Source of the DNA: Natronobacterium gregoryi SP2 | GTDB lineage: Archaea; Halobacteriota; Halobacteria; Halobacteriales; Natrialbaceae | Direction of reading: 5' to 3' | NCBI RefSeq assembly: GCF_000230715.2 | Contig: NC_019792.1 | Span: 2,170,001-2,234,000 of the forward strand | DNA length: 64,000 nt | Shown here: piece by piece, positions 52,895 through 61,744 of the stretch | Layout: each line of letters opens with the position of its first letter | How positions within the stretch are numbered: position 1 is the first letter of the stretch | The notes under the pieces: model-generated | Told to the model about the DNA's origin: nothing | Databases searched by the model: none | The model's input: the letters and a program-made list of their open reading frames with translations, nothing else | Made by a program: the position numbers and the translations under genes

Positions 52895-53545
52895 ATGTCG
52901 ATGATTTCTCAGGGGGAAGTCAGGGGACTGTGCATCGAGCTCGATCTCACACTCCCCGACGATCATCCATGCCAACTAACCAGTGTCTGTGACTGTGCAT
53001 CGTCCGTCCACCGAAAGAAGATGAACGGCGACTGTGTCGTTCTCGTGCAGGGACTTCCAGAGGAGTCCGAGGATCTTCGGGCAGAGTGCGCGAGTAACTC
53101 GATCCACGAGCAGTGTTTCCATTCGATCTTCGAGGAGTACAATTGCCCAGCTCTCATCGTCGACGTCTCCGGCCCGCGCATTCGACTGCAAGCCCATCCC
53201 GCTGATCGAGAGACGCTCAAAGACATCGTGACCGAACTTTCCAGGCTCGGAAACGTGGCCGTCATCCGCATCGCCGATCTATGCAGTACCGACGACGTCT
53301 GTGACTTGCGGACCGTCAACTGTAGCCAGCTTACCACCAAAGAACGTGAAACGCTTACACAGGCAGTCGACGCCGGCTACTACGACCGACCACGCGGTGC
53401 CGATCTCGAGGCACTTGCCGACGAGTTCGACGTGTCGAAAAAGACGGTCTCACAGCGTCTCAGGTCTGCAGAACGAAAGATCGTCCTCGACCTCCTCGAC
53501 GATCCACAGAAGTGTCTCAGTAGTCCGGCACCGGCTTCCCAGTGA
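52895..53545 (+). CDS. Bat-type HTH regulator upstream of the DMSO-reductase-like operon (DmsR-like)
   Basis: 216 residues. The C-terminal HTH_10 domain reads LTTKERETLTQAVDAGYYDRPRGADLEALADEFDVSKKTVSQRLRSAERKIV. The N-terminal domain is Cys-rich (C13, CQLTSVCDC, GDCVVL, AECASN, HEQCFHS, YNCP), which would suit redox or metal sensing. Regulators of this type (DmsR) activate DMSO respiration genes in haloarchaea. The operon begins 317 bp downstream on the same strand. Confidence 0.8.
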   Translation: MSMISQGEVRGLCIELDLTLPDDHPCQLTSVCDCASSVHRKKMNGDCVVLVQGLPEESEDLRAECASNSIHEQCFHSIFEEYNCPALIVDVSGPRIRLQAHPADRETLKDIVTELSRLGNVAVIRIADLCSTDDVCDLRTVNCSQLTTKERETLTQAVDAGYYDRPRGADLEALADEFDVSKKTVSQRLRSAERKIVLDLLDDPQKCLSSPAPASQ

Positions 53546-53766
53546 TCCGGGACTCCGGTACGGATCACTGTGCCGACTCCTGGTACGACCACGTCGGGTC
53601 GCAGGTGCGTCGGAACCGACCGACATAAACCGTCTGGGTCGTTGTTCGGCACCGGTACGTCGGCTTCGGCCGGACGGACTCGCGCCTTCCCTGTCTCGTC
53701 GGTCTAGTCACGAAGCACCGCCGCTGAACCTAAAGGGGCGAATATGAAGGCGGTTCGTCCGGAGTG

Positions 53767-53776
53767 TACATAAAAG
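53767..53776 (+). promoter_or_regulatory. TATA box of the DMSO-reductase-like operon
   Basis: TACATAAAAG lies about 90 bp upstream of the catalytic-subunit start, giving a leader of about 60-65 nt. The rest of the 53546-53862 gap shows no gene apart from a 10-codon frame. Confidence 0.5.
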
Positions 53777-53833
53777 AGGTGAATTTGAGCAGTTGAGGCC
53801 TCGGCCTTCCCGCCCCTACACCCTAGTGGAGTC

Positions 53834-53866
53834 ATGACTACGACAAACTGGAGGGGGTTTGCATGA
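53834..53866 (+). other. 10-codon upstream reading frame overlapping the catalytic-subunit start
   Basis: ATG ... TGA encodes MTTTNWRGFA and its TGA overlaps the ATG at 53863 (ATGA). A purine-rich GGAGGGGG (53850-53857) lies just before the downstream ATG and could act as ribosome-binding site. It may be a translated leader coupled to the operon, or chance. Confidence 0.35.
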
Positions 53867-56139
53867 GTAGCAACGAGTCATCCATCAATCGTCGTACGTT
53901 CCTCGCGGGAACCGCTGCGGCAACGGCTGCAAGCGTTGCAGGGTGTGTCGGTGGGGAGGAACCAGCGGGAGATCCAACCGCTAACCGAGCGGTTGCGAAC
54001 AACAACTGTCATATCTGTCGTGCAAGCTGTGGAATGGAGGTCACCCTCGAGAACGGCGAAGCGATCGACCTGACCGGCGTCGACGGCCATCCGAAGGCAA
54101 GCGCTGGCGAGGGCCGAGAGGGGACGCTCTGTTCGAAGGGGATGGCACAGTTGGACAAGACGTACAACCCGAACCGAATCACGCAACCGTACATTCGTGA
54201 GGACGGTGAGTTGCGGGCTGCTGACTGGGACGAGGCGTTCTCCTACGCAGCAGACCGACTGCAGGAGTTCGCGGACGAACACGGGCCGGAGAAGTTCCTC
54301 CGCTATCAGGGGTATCCGATCGGCGGTGCCTGGCACGACACGTTCTTCCAGAACATCTACGGCGCACCGCTCCGGGTCGGTCGGAAGACGACGTGTCACG
54401 GCCCGTTCTCCGACTCCTGGGCGTGGATGGCCGGCTACGGCCGCGAGTACCCAGACTACCGGAACTCCGAGTACATGATCGTCTGGGGGCGCAACGTCAT
54501 GGAGAGTTTCCGTGGCCAGTACCAGCCGAAAGGCGTCCTCGACGCCAAAGAGAAAAACGACGCGACCCTCGTGTGTATCGACCCACGGTACACGAAGACG
54601 GCCGAAGTGGCCGACAAGTGGATTCCGATCGAGCCACGGACCGACGGCGCGCTCGCGCTGGCGATGGGACACGTCATCATCGAAGAGGGACTCTACGACG
54701 AGGGGTTCGTCCAGAACTGGACCTACGGCTTCGACGAGTATCGTGACGCCGTCGAGGGCAAGACGCCCGAGTGGGCCGAAGAGATCACCGGCGTCGACGC
54801 AGATGTCATCCGCGAAATCGCAATCGGGCTCGCCGAGTCTGCACCGCGTTCGTTCGCGTTCCCGTGGACCGGGCTCGCCTGGCAGAGCAACGGGTTCAAG
54901 AACTGCCAGAACATCCACGCCCTCAACGGGCTGATTGGCAGCGTCGACCGCGAGGGCGGAACGCGCATGTGGTCTGCTGGATTCAGTCTCGACGACCCCC
55001 ACGAGAAACGGGGCATCGACGTGCCGTCCAACCACGCAGACAAGCCGACGCCGGACTACGACGACTACCCGTTCCAGCGTCACGTCCGTGACGTCTCACA
55101 CAACCTCGTTCCGAAAGCCGTCGAGCGAGGCGACCTCCGGGGAATGGTCAACAACTGGTCGGCACCAGCCCTGAGCGGGAACACCGAAGAGTGGCTCGAG
55201 GCGATGGAGGAGATGGACCTGGTCATCACCATCGACGCCTTCTGGAGTGCCGTCGCCGAGCGTGCCGACGTCGTCTTCCCGGGTGCGTCGACGCTCGAAC
55301 AGCCGTTCCTCGACACTGGCGGCGACAACGCCTACTCCACGAACGGCTGGGCGACGGCCTCCGACGCGATCATCGAGCCGATCGGTGACTGTCGGGAAGA
55401 CTACCTGATCTACAAGGGCCTCGCGGAGGAGATGGGCTATGGCGAGTACTTCCCGTGGGACAGCGGGAAAGAATACTACGACGAACAGCTCGAGGCGATC
55501 GGGCTGTCGTTCGACGAGCTCGCCGAGAAGAGCTACGAGATCGTCTCGGAAGTCGGATACGAGCAGTGGCGCGAAGACGGGTTCGACACCGAAACGGGCA
55601 AGTTCCAGTTCGACCTCGAGCCCAACGACTCGTACGCTGCACTCGCAGACGAGATGGGAGCCAGTACGGCACCCGAGTGGCATCCGCCGGACGACGAACA
55701 CTACGGCGAGACGACCGACGACGAGTACCCACTGTTGGTCAGTGACTTTTTCGCCGAGCAACTCTCTCGAGCGCACTGCCAGGCGCTGCCGGAATCGCTC
55801 GAAGAGTACGCGGATCGGTTCGGGCTCGCATACGAGGAGTACCGCGGGAATTACCTGCACATCCATCCCGACGACGCCGAGCCTCGCAATATCTCGACCG
55901 GCGACATGGTCCGTGTCACCTCGCCCGATGGTGAGGTCGAGCTCATGGCCCACGTCTACGAAGGCATCCGGCCAGGATTCACTGGCATGGTCTCTGGCTT
56001 CGGCGAGGACTCCATTCAGCCGGACGGAGAGGGAGCAAACCTTATGGATATCAACAAAGAGCGACACGTCGAACCGGTCAGTGGTATGACTGCCAGGTTC
56101 CACCCTGTCGAAGTAACGCCGCTCGGAGGTGACAACTAA
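53863..56139 (+). CDS. DMSO-reductase-family molybdopterin oxidoreductase, catalytic subunit
   Basis: 758 residues. A Tat signal (NRRTFLAGTAAATAASVAGC) with a lipobox Cys28 indicates export folded and lipid anchoring outside the membrane. A 4Fe-4S motif C49-x2-C52-x3-C56 ... C90 follows, then the molybdopterin domains (e.g. YMIVWGRNVMES, ITIDAFWSAVAERADVVFPGAST) and a C-terminal MGD-binding domain. The terminal electron acceptor could be DMSO, TMAO or another oxide or sulfur compound; sequence alone does not tell. FeS, membrane and chaperone genes follow directly. Confidence 0.85.
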   Translation: MSSNESSINRRTFLAGTAAATAASVAGCVGGEEPAGDPTANRAVANNNCHICRASCGMEVTLENGEAIDLTGVDGHPKASAGEGREGTLCSKGMAQLDKTYNPNRITQPYIREDGELRAADWDEAFSYAADRLQEFADEHGPEKFLRYQGYPIGGAWHDTFFQNIYGAPLRVGRKTTCHGPFSDSWAWMAGYGREYPDYRNSEYMIVWGRNVMESFRGQYQPKGVLDAKEKNDATLVCIDPRYTKTAEVADKWIPIEPRTDGALALAMGHVIIEEGLYDEGFVQNWTYGFDEYRDAVEGKTPEWAEEITGVDADVIREIAIGLAESAPRSFAFPWTGLAWQSNGFKNCQNIHALNGLIGSVDREGGTRMWSAGFSLDDPHEKRGIDVPSNHADKPTPDYDDYPFQRHVRDVSHNLVPKAVERGDLRGMVNNWSAPALSGNTEEWLEAMEEMDLVITIDAFWSAVAERADVVFPGASTLEQPFLDTGGDNAYSTNGWATASDAIIEPIGDCREDYLIYKGLAEEMGYGEYFPWDSGKEYYDEQLEAIGLSFDELAEKSYEIVSEVGYEQWREDGFDTETGKFQFDLEPNDSYAALADEMGASTAPEWHPPDDEHYGETTDDEYPLLVSDFFAEQLSRAHCQALPESLEEYADRFGLAYEEYRGNYLHIHPDDAEPRNISTGDMVRVTSPDGEVELMAHVYEGIRPGFTGMVSGFGEDSIQPDGEGANLMDINKERHVEPVSGMTARFHPVEVTPLGGDN

Positions 56140-56765
56140 TGAGCGAACAGTGGGGGTTCTACTTCGATCCGGAGAAGTGTATGGGCTGTCACGCCTGTAC
56201 GGTCTCGTGTCGGGTTCGTAACGACACCGACACCGACGGGCCGAAGTGGCGACGGATGGAACACGTCAGCGAGGGAGAGTTCCCCAATTACGAGGAAGTC
56301 TCCATCTCGATGTCGTGTTTCCACTGTTCGGAGCCGCCATGCCGGGACGTCTGTCCGACCCACGCGATCGAGAAACGGGAAAGCGACGGGATCGTCACCG
56401 TCAACCAGGACGCCTGTATCGGCTGTCACTACTGTGGCTACGCCTGTCCGTTCGGCGCAGCGGTGTACGGCGACGACGGCCTGCTCGAGAAGTGTCACCT
56501 CTGTCTCGGCGAAGGCGCGGGTGACGGACACGGAAAACCACCACGCGAACGCGAGGAAGACGGTGGGAACACACCAGCCTGTGTCGACAACTGTGTCGGC
56601 GACGCACTCGAGGCTGGACCGATCAACGAGATCCTCAGAAACGCATCCGAGAAGGCGGCCGAAGAGTATCACGACCGTGATGATAGTGCTGGTGCGATGT
56701 TCGTCGTCGAACCGGTGACGTCGGCAGACGGCGAATCTATCCCGACCACGGAGCCGTCCGAGTGA
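56139..56765 (+). CDS. 4Fe-4S ferredoxin-type electron-transfer subunit (DmsB-like)
   Basis: 208 residues. Four cysteine groups that bind four 4Fe-4S clusters: CMGCHACTVSCRVRN, CFHCSEPPCRDVCPTHAI, CIGCHYCGYACPFGAAVY, and CHLC ... CVDNCVGDALEAG. It passes electrons from the membrane subunit to the molybdopterin subunit; no Tat signal is present, so it would be exported with the catalytic subunit. TAATG overlaps the preceding stop. The next gene overlaps by four bases. Confidence 0.92.
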   Translation: MSEQWGFYFDPEKCMGCHACTVSCRVRNDTDTDGPKWRRMEHVSEGEFPNYEEVSISMSCFHCSEPPCRDVCPTHAIEKRESDGIVTVNQDACIGCHYCGYACPFGAAVYGDDGLLEKCHLCLGEGAGDGHGKPPREREEDGGNTPACVDNCVGDALEAGPINEILRNASEKAAEEYHDRDDSAGAMFVVEPVTSADGESIPTTEPSE

Positions 56766-57847
56766 TCGCCATGATAGAACAAATGGACGGATTGATCTGG
56801 CTGCCAGAAGGCCACTGGGACTGGAAGATCATCGTCTACCTGTTTTTCGGTGGCCTAGCCGGTGGTGCGTATCTCACCGGACTCCTGGCCGACGTGATGG
56901 GGTATCGAAGTTCAGACGAATCGCTGGCCGACTCGATGCGAGATACGACTCGCTGGGGGATGCTCGCAGCGATCGTTGCGATCGCCGTCGGTGGCATCGT
57001 CCTGTTTAGCCACCTCGGTGCACCGTTACGAGCACTGCTTTTCCCCGTGCTGTTCGTCAACTTCGGGTCGTGGCTCGTGATCGGGACCTACACCCTCATC
57101 CTATTTACCCTCATCGCGGTTATCCAACTGTTCTGGCTCGTTTGGGGCCACGACGACGGGGAACGTCCGAGTATGTTCCTTCGACAGATCACGGGCTGGA
57201 TCGAGGAGACGGTCGGACTGCCGATCGACACGTGGCTCGCGCGACTCGCGACGTGGTCGAACCCTGGTACGACCGGCCGGCTGGCCGTCCACGTCGTCGG
57301 GGCGTTCTTCTCCGTGCTTCTCGTCGTGTACACGGCGTTGCTGTTGAGCGACGTTTCCTGGCTCGTGCCGGCCTGGGACGGAACGTTGCTACCGTTCCTG
57401 TTTCTCGCCAGTGGCCTCTCGATCGGAATGGCGGCGACGGCTGGACTGACGGTCGTCTTCGAGGGGCTCGAGGGAACCAGGATTACGACGTTCAGCCTCA
57501 TCGACGACGCGGTCATCCTCTTCGAGATCGTCGTTTTGGCGCTGCTGGTTTCGGCGCTCGCGAGCGGTGGGCCAGCATCCCTCGCCTCCTACGAGCTGTT
57601 GATGAACGACTACGCGTTGTTGTTCTGGGGTGGGGTCGTCGCTGTCGGCCTCGTCTTGCCGCTCGTCCTTTCGGGCGCTTTGCTGGTCGTCGAACGCCAA
57701 AAGGACGTCCACGGTGATGATGGCCTTCGCAAGATGGTCCGCCGAGTCTACACGACGAAGTTCACGTTCGTCGTGCTCGGGGGACTTGCGCTTCGCTTCC
57801 TCGCTCTGATGATGGGCGTTAGCGCACCGCTTGCAGCACCAGTATAA
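56762..57847 (+). CDS. NrfD/PsrC-type membrane anchor and quinol dehydrogenase subunit
   Basis: 361 residues with about nine membrane segments (WKIIVYLFFGGLAGGAYLTGL; WGMLAAIVAIAVGGIVLFSHLG; and others). The GGLAGGAYL and HLGAP(L)R pattern marks the NrfD/PsrC family, which binds menaquinol and feeds the FeS subunit. The GTG start at 56762 overlaps the previous stop (GTGA); an ATG at 56771 is possible. Confidence 0.88.
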   Translation: MIAMIEQMDGLIWLPEGHWDWKIIVYLFFGGLAGGAYLTGLLADVMGYRSSDESLADSMRDTTRWGMLAAIVAIAVGGIVLFSHLGAPLRALLFPVLFVNFGSWLVIGTYTLILFTLIAVIQLFWLVWGHDDGERPSMFLRQITGWIEETVGLPIDTWLARLATWSNPGTTGRLAVHVVGAFFSVLLVVYTALLLSDVSWLVPAWDGTLLPFLFLASGLSIGMAATAGLTVVFEGLEGTRITTFSLIDDAVILFEIVVLALLVSALASGGPASLASYELLMNDYALLFWGGVVAVGLVLPLVLSGALLVVERQKDVHGDDGLRKMVRRVYTTKFTFVVLGGLALRFLALMMGVSAPLAAPV

Positions 57848-57849
57848 CC

Positions 57850-58623
57850 ATGACCCACAATTCACACTGCTGCGCCGGAGACGTCGGGGTCGAACGAGAC
57901 TGCTCGGACGACGTGGGCGAGATCCGACACGCTGACGAGTGGGCATCGCTGTACACCTTCCTCGCAGAGTGTCTGAAACACCCCGACGAGCAGTTCTACG
58001 AGGACGTCGAGACCGGCCGGTTCGAAATGGAGCTGACGGAGCTGGCCGAGTCGCTCGACCTCGATCTTCCGGCACCACCGGATACCGTGGAACTGCTTCC
58101 GGAGACCACTGCCGCGCTCGACAGCGAGTACATCTCCCTGTTCGAAGCGATGGAAACGCCGTACGCGCCGCCGATCGAGTCCGTCTACAAAGAGTGGCAC
58201 GACGGACAGGGGTCGGACGGCTTACTCAACGGCCCATCCGCCGTCGAGATGCGAGCGCGGTACGAGGCGCTCGATGTCTCACCGCCAGACGCGTATCCTG
58301 CCGACCATCTGGCGCTGTTACTCGAGTACGCAGCAGTGGTCGTCCGTTCGGGGAACCGAGACGCCTACGAGTCGTTCGTTCGAGACCACTTCGACTGGCT
58401 CGTGGCGTTTCGAACGCTCGTCGATGACGCTGCTGCATCGGCTCCGTTCCACACGTATTGCGCCACGCTCGTCTGTGACTGTCTCGAGGCGGTCAGACGA
58501 CGCGAGGGTGTTGCGGGGCCGACAGACGAGGAAGTCGACGCGATGCTCGAGCGCGCGAGCGCGAAGACGACGACCCGAAAACACGACACGAGTCACGACT
58601 CGATCCGACCATCAGAAACATGA
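57850..58623 (+). CDS. TorD/DmsD-family assembly chaperone
   Basis: 257 residues. EWASLYTFLAECLKHPDEQFYEDVE, LDSEYISLFEAMETPYAPPIESVYKEWH, and YPADHLALLLEYAAVVVRSGN are typical of the all-helical TorD family, which holds molybdoenzymes and their Tat signals until cofactor insertion. It has a Cys-rich N-terminus (NSHCCAGDVGVERDC). It starts three bases after the membrane subunit and overlaps the next regulator by four bases. Confidence 0.88.
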   Translation: MTHNSHCCAGDVGVERDCSDDVGEIRHADEWASLYTFLAECLKHPDEQFYEDVETGRFEMELTELAESLDLDLPAPPDTVELLPETTAALDSEYISLFEAMETPYAPPIESVYKEWHDGQGSDGLLNGPSAVEMRARYEALDVSPPDAYPADHLALLLEYAAVVVRSGNRDAYESFVRDHFDWLVAFRTLVDDAAASAPFHTYCATLVCDCLEAVRRREGVAGPTDEEVDAMLERASAKTTTRKHDTSHDSIRPSET

Positions 58624-59033
58624 CAATTGGTACCCCGGTCGACGACGACGGCGAGCCAGGGCACGTCAAGCTCTGTCTCGCCCTGTCGGACGAAGCTGCG
58701 AGCCGTGACGTACTCGATTACGTCGTCAACACGCTCGAGAGCGACGTCGAGTTCTCGCTCGACTGGCAAAACTGTAGTCACACGTCGTCGATGACCATCG
58801 ACAGGGTAACCGTCGAGAACGTGACTGCAAAACAGTGGGAGGCTGCGGCCCTCGCAGTCGAAAAGGGGTACTACGATCGCCCACGGGAGGTGAAGCTTCA
58901 AGAGTTGGCCGACGAACTCGACATCTCGAGGTCGGCTGTCTCCCAGCGACTCAGTGAGGTCGAGCGAAAACTGATGGTCGAACTGGTCAAAACGAACACG
59001 TACCAGCCCACGCGAGTGGGCGAAAACCAGTAG
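58620..59033 (+). CDS. second Bat-type HTH regulator at the end of the operon
   Basis: 137 residues. The C-terminal HTH_10 (VTAKQWEAAALAVEKGYYDRPREVKLQELADELDISRSAVSQRLSEVERKLMVELV) is clear; the N-terminal ~70 residues are short compared with DmsR-like proteins and have a single Cys. Its start overlaps the chaperone stop (ATGA), so it is in the operon and may give feedback control. Confidence 0.85.
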   Translation: MTIGTPVDDDGEPGHVKLCLALSDEAASRDVLDYVVNTLESDVEFSLDWQNCSHTSSMTIDRVTVENVTAKQWEAAALAVEKGYYDRPREVKLQELADELDISRSAVSQRLSEVERKLMVELVKTNTYQPTRVGENQ

Positions 59034-59282
59034 GGCCGTTCCACCGGCCGACTCCCGAATTCTCCGTCCGCGCCTCGATGTCGTGACGAGTGAAGCGCCG
59101 GACGCCCACCGTTCCACCGCTTTCTTGCGGTCGCCCTGCCGTCGCAGTTCCGACGGCCTCGCCGGCGTCGTCCCAGGTTTCGACGGCGAGCACGGGAGTC
59201 CGTAGCGACCGATTCCTGCACGGTGAAAATCGTCACTCGAATGCTATCACGGCCGGATGTACGTCCGAATCGGTGATAGAAC

Positions 59283-59639
59283 GTGCTCGATCCAGACGCC
59301 GTAAAGCGACTCGTCGGGTTCGCTCGCCGGACGGTCGAGAGTGTCGTTCGGAACTCGACAGCTGGCGGCGACGAGACGGAATCGGTCGGATCGACGACCC
59401 GTCCGCTCGACGGCGAAGTGTCAGCAAACAGCGGTGCGTTCGTCACGCTCGAGCGCGGCGGCCGACTGCGGGGCTGTTGTGGACGACTCGAGCACGGCGG
59501 CCCCATCTCCGCGGCCGTCGAAATCGCCGCCCGACAGGCGACTCTGACCGATCCGCGGTTCTCGCCGGTCGAACCACACGAACTCGAGACCGTCACGGTC
59601 GGTCGCCACGGGCTCGTCGTCTCGAGTGGTCATGGGTGA
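59283..59639 (+). pseudogene. truncated AMMECR1-domain protein
   Basis: 118 residues from a GTG. The AMMECR1 motif SGAFVTLERGGRLRGCCGRLEHGGPISAAVEIAARQATLTDPRFSPVEPHELETVTV is intact. It then jumps to GRHGLVVSSGHG and stops, where full proteins have about 30 intervening residues and about 60 more after. An internal deletion and loss of the C-terminus make it a probable pseudogene. It follows the operon regulator by 249 bp. Confidence 0.65.
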
Positions 59640-59796
59640 TCGGGACGCGAGTTGCTCCCGTTCGAAACACGACTGCCGTCGGTCAAGATACCGCTCGTTG
59701 CCACCGGCTGGGAATACGCGCTCGGTCTCGGCACACGGTCGACGAGACGAAGACGTTTGGGAGCGACCGGTCCGACGGGGACGCCGACCGACAGCG

Positions 59797-61089
59797 TTAC
59801 CCACCGATCACGTTGACGTACCTGACCTCGACCTCGACCGGGTCCTCAGTGTGTTGATTGACTCGCTCGCGTAACGTATCCGCGAGCTCCGGCGGTGACT
59901 CCTCCGGTGGACCGCCGATCGTGACGATCACTCGTTCGGGGCTCACGAACGGATACTCGTCGTCCATCACGACCTCGAACTCGAGCAGCTGGTACTGGGC
60001 GAACGTTTCCTCCGAGAGGGCGAGTTCGACCTCCTCGCGGGCGTTCTCCTCGAACGTCGCGGTGACGTAGGAGGCGTACGTGATGCCGCCGAGGAAGAGT
60101 GCGAAGACAAAGACGATTGCGGCGAGTCCGAAGACCCGACGGCGGACGCGCTGTTCGGTCTCGCCGAGCGAGAACAGATTCTCGGGCCGGTAGCCGACGT
60201 ACCACAGTGTGAGCAGGCCGGCGAGGTTCACCGAGAGGACGTTGACCAACACGAGCGCCGTCGAGCCGATAGCTGCCGAGGGCTGTCCCCACGCGATGGC
60301 GATTCCCGCTGCTGCTGCAGGCGGGATCAATGCTGCAGCGATCATGACGCCGACGAGGGCGACGGCCGTCCCGGTCGCGATGCTGATGATCCCTGCGACG
60401 CCAGCACCGAGCGCGATTGCAAGCGAGAGAAGGTCGGGTGCGAGTCGTTCGGCGATTTCGTCGACTGCACTGATGTCCAGCCCGGGTGGGACGATGTTGG
60501 TCACGCGGACCAGCCAGGCGAAGACGGCGGCCGCCGCGACTGCGAGGACGATGCCGAGGATCTGGTATCGAAGGCTCTCCTGGAACAGTTCTTCGTCGTC
60601 GATCACGGACCCGACGCTTAACCCGAGCGCCGGGCCGATAAGCGGCGCGATCACCATCGAACCGACGACGACCGCCGGCGAGTCGAGCAAGAGGCCCGCG
60701 GTCGCAACGACGGCGCTGATGATCGTCATGATCGCGTAGACGCTGAACGTCGGCGTCAGCGACTCCGCTTCGCTCTGGAGTTCCTGGCGTGAGATGCGGT
60801 CTGACTCGACGTCGCCGTTCTCGTACTCCTCGCGAAGCGAAGCGAACCGCCGGGAGACGACCGTCTCCGCGTCGACGACGACCGTGTAGGCGTCCTCGTC
60901 GATCCCCGTCTCCTGCAGTTCGTCGAGGACGGGTTCGACCGCTGGCGACGGCAGCGGAAAGTAGACGACCGCCGTATACTCCCGCTTGCTCTCCTCGTCG
61001 GTCACGACGTAATCGATGCCACGATCCTCGAGCGTCTCGAGAACCGTCTCTCGCTTTCCCGTCGGTACCGTCAACTGAACGAGACGCAC
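59797..61089 (-). CDS. TIGR00341/DUF389 family membrane protein
   Basis: 430 residues. An N-terminal ferredoxin-like domain (RLVQLTVPTGKRETVLETLEDRGIDYVVTDE) is followed by a membrane core: MTIISAVVATAGLLLDSPAVVVGSMVIAPLIGPALGLSVG, GVMIAAALIPPAAAAGIAIAWG and others. This is characteristic of the DUF389 family. The C-terminus forms a second soluble domain (VIVTIGGPPEESPPELAD). The transport or signalling role is unknown. No operon partner. Confidence 0.88.
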   Translation of the reverse strand: MRLVQLTVPTGKRETVLETLEDRGIDYVVTDEESKREYTAVVYFPLPSPAVEPVLDELQETGIDEDAYTVVVDAETVVSRRFASLREEYENGDVESDRISRQELQSEAESLTPTFSVYAIMTIISAVVATAGLLLDSPAVVVGSMVIAPLIGPALGLSVGSVIDDEELFQESLRYQILGIVLAVAAAAVFAWLVRVTNIVPPGLDISAVDEIAERLAPDLLSLAIALGAGVAGIISIATGTAVALVGVMIAAALIPPAAAAGIAIAWGQPSAAIGSTALVLVNVLSVNLAGLLTLWYVGYRPENLFSLGETEQRVRRRVFGLAAIVFVFALFLGGITYASYVTATFEENAREEVELALSEETFAQYQLLEFEVVMDDEYPFVSPERVIVTIGGPPEESPPELADTLRERVNQHTEDPVEVEVRYVNVIGG

Positions 61090-61744
61090 GTGGATGGGTG
61101 AGGACCCCGGAGGTCATAATTGGAGGCGCTTTCGACGCGGCGTTCGAATCCCGGTAGCTCCGACTCGTCCCATCTCCTGTCCTGACTACCGTCCGTTCCA
61201 GGTGACGAGAGTTCCAGTAGTCAGACTGTCGGTCAGAAGTCGATACGGAGTCGGCCACGAATTCGCGGCCGTCTCCACCGGTGACGGCCCCAGCAGAGCG
61301 ACCGATCGTCACGTCGTTGTCCGGTAGTAGCAGTTCGTCACTCGGGCAGAGCTACGGACGGTGAGCCAGCGATTTGCACCGTGGTTCGCCGCCTGCTCGT
61401 GTTCGCTGTCGCCCTCCTCGCCGGCACCTCGAGGGTCGTCCTGGCGTTCGTCGCTGCCCTGTGGGGGAGGCGCGATCGGAACTGCCGACGGGGGCTCACA
61501 CTCGCCGGCACTGGACTGCCCGCCGGTGGCGTGTCGCTCGCCCGGTTTGGACGCCCGACACGTCGACCTCGAGACGACCCCGTCGACCACACGAATCGTC
61601 GCTATCGCCGTTCTCGTTGCGGTTTCGTTCGGCCTCGGCGTCGTTCTCGTTTCGTCCGTCTCGGTCGTCGCACGGACGACCTGCTCGAGAGCAGCGGCGG
61701 AGCCGATCACCGCGTATATACCCGCGACGCCCGTACGACCGTGC
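61090..61744. other. 655-bp stretch with an R2 repeat and no convincing gene
   Basis: The stretch separates the TIGR00341 gene from the convergently placed engB region. It holds R2 copy 2 and a tRNA-3'-end-like segment. A plus-strand frame upstream of engB contains a hydrophobic run ([20 protein letters not shown], about 61592) but lacks a credible start. Confidence 0.5.
61225..61323. repeat. R2 interspersed repeat, copy 2
   Basis: Aligns with 51920-52014; strongest identity over ATTCGCGGCCGTCTCCACCG and GCCCCAGCAGAGCG. Confidence 0.65.

Noticed and set aside
61090-61160. Complete tRNA gene
   Set aside because: Only a T-loop and acceptor-like end is seen; the T-stem does not pair and no D-arm or anticodon arm could be drawn.
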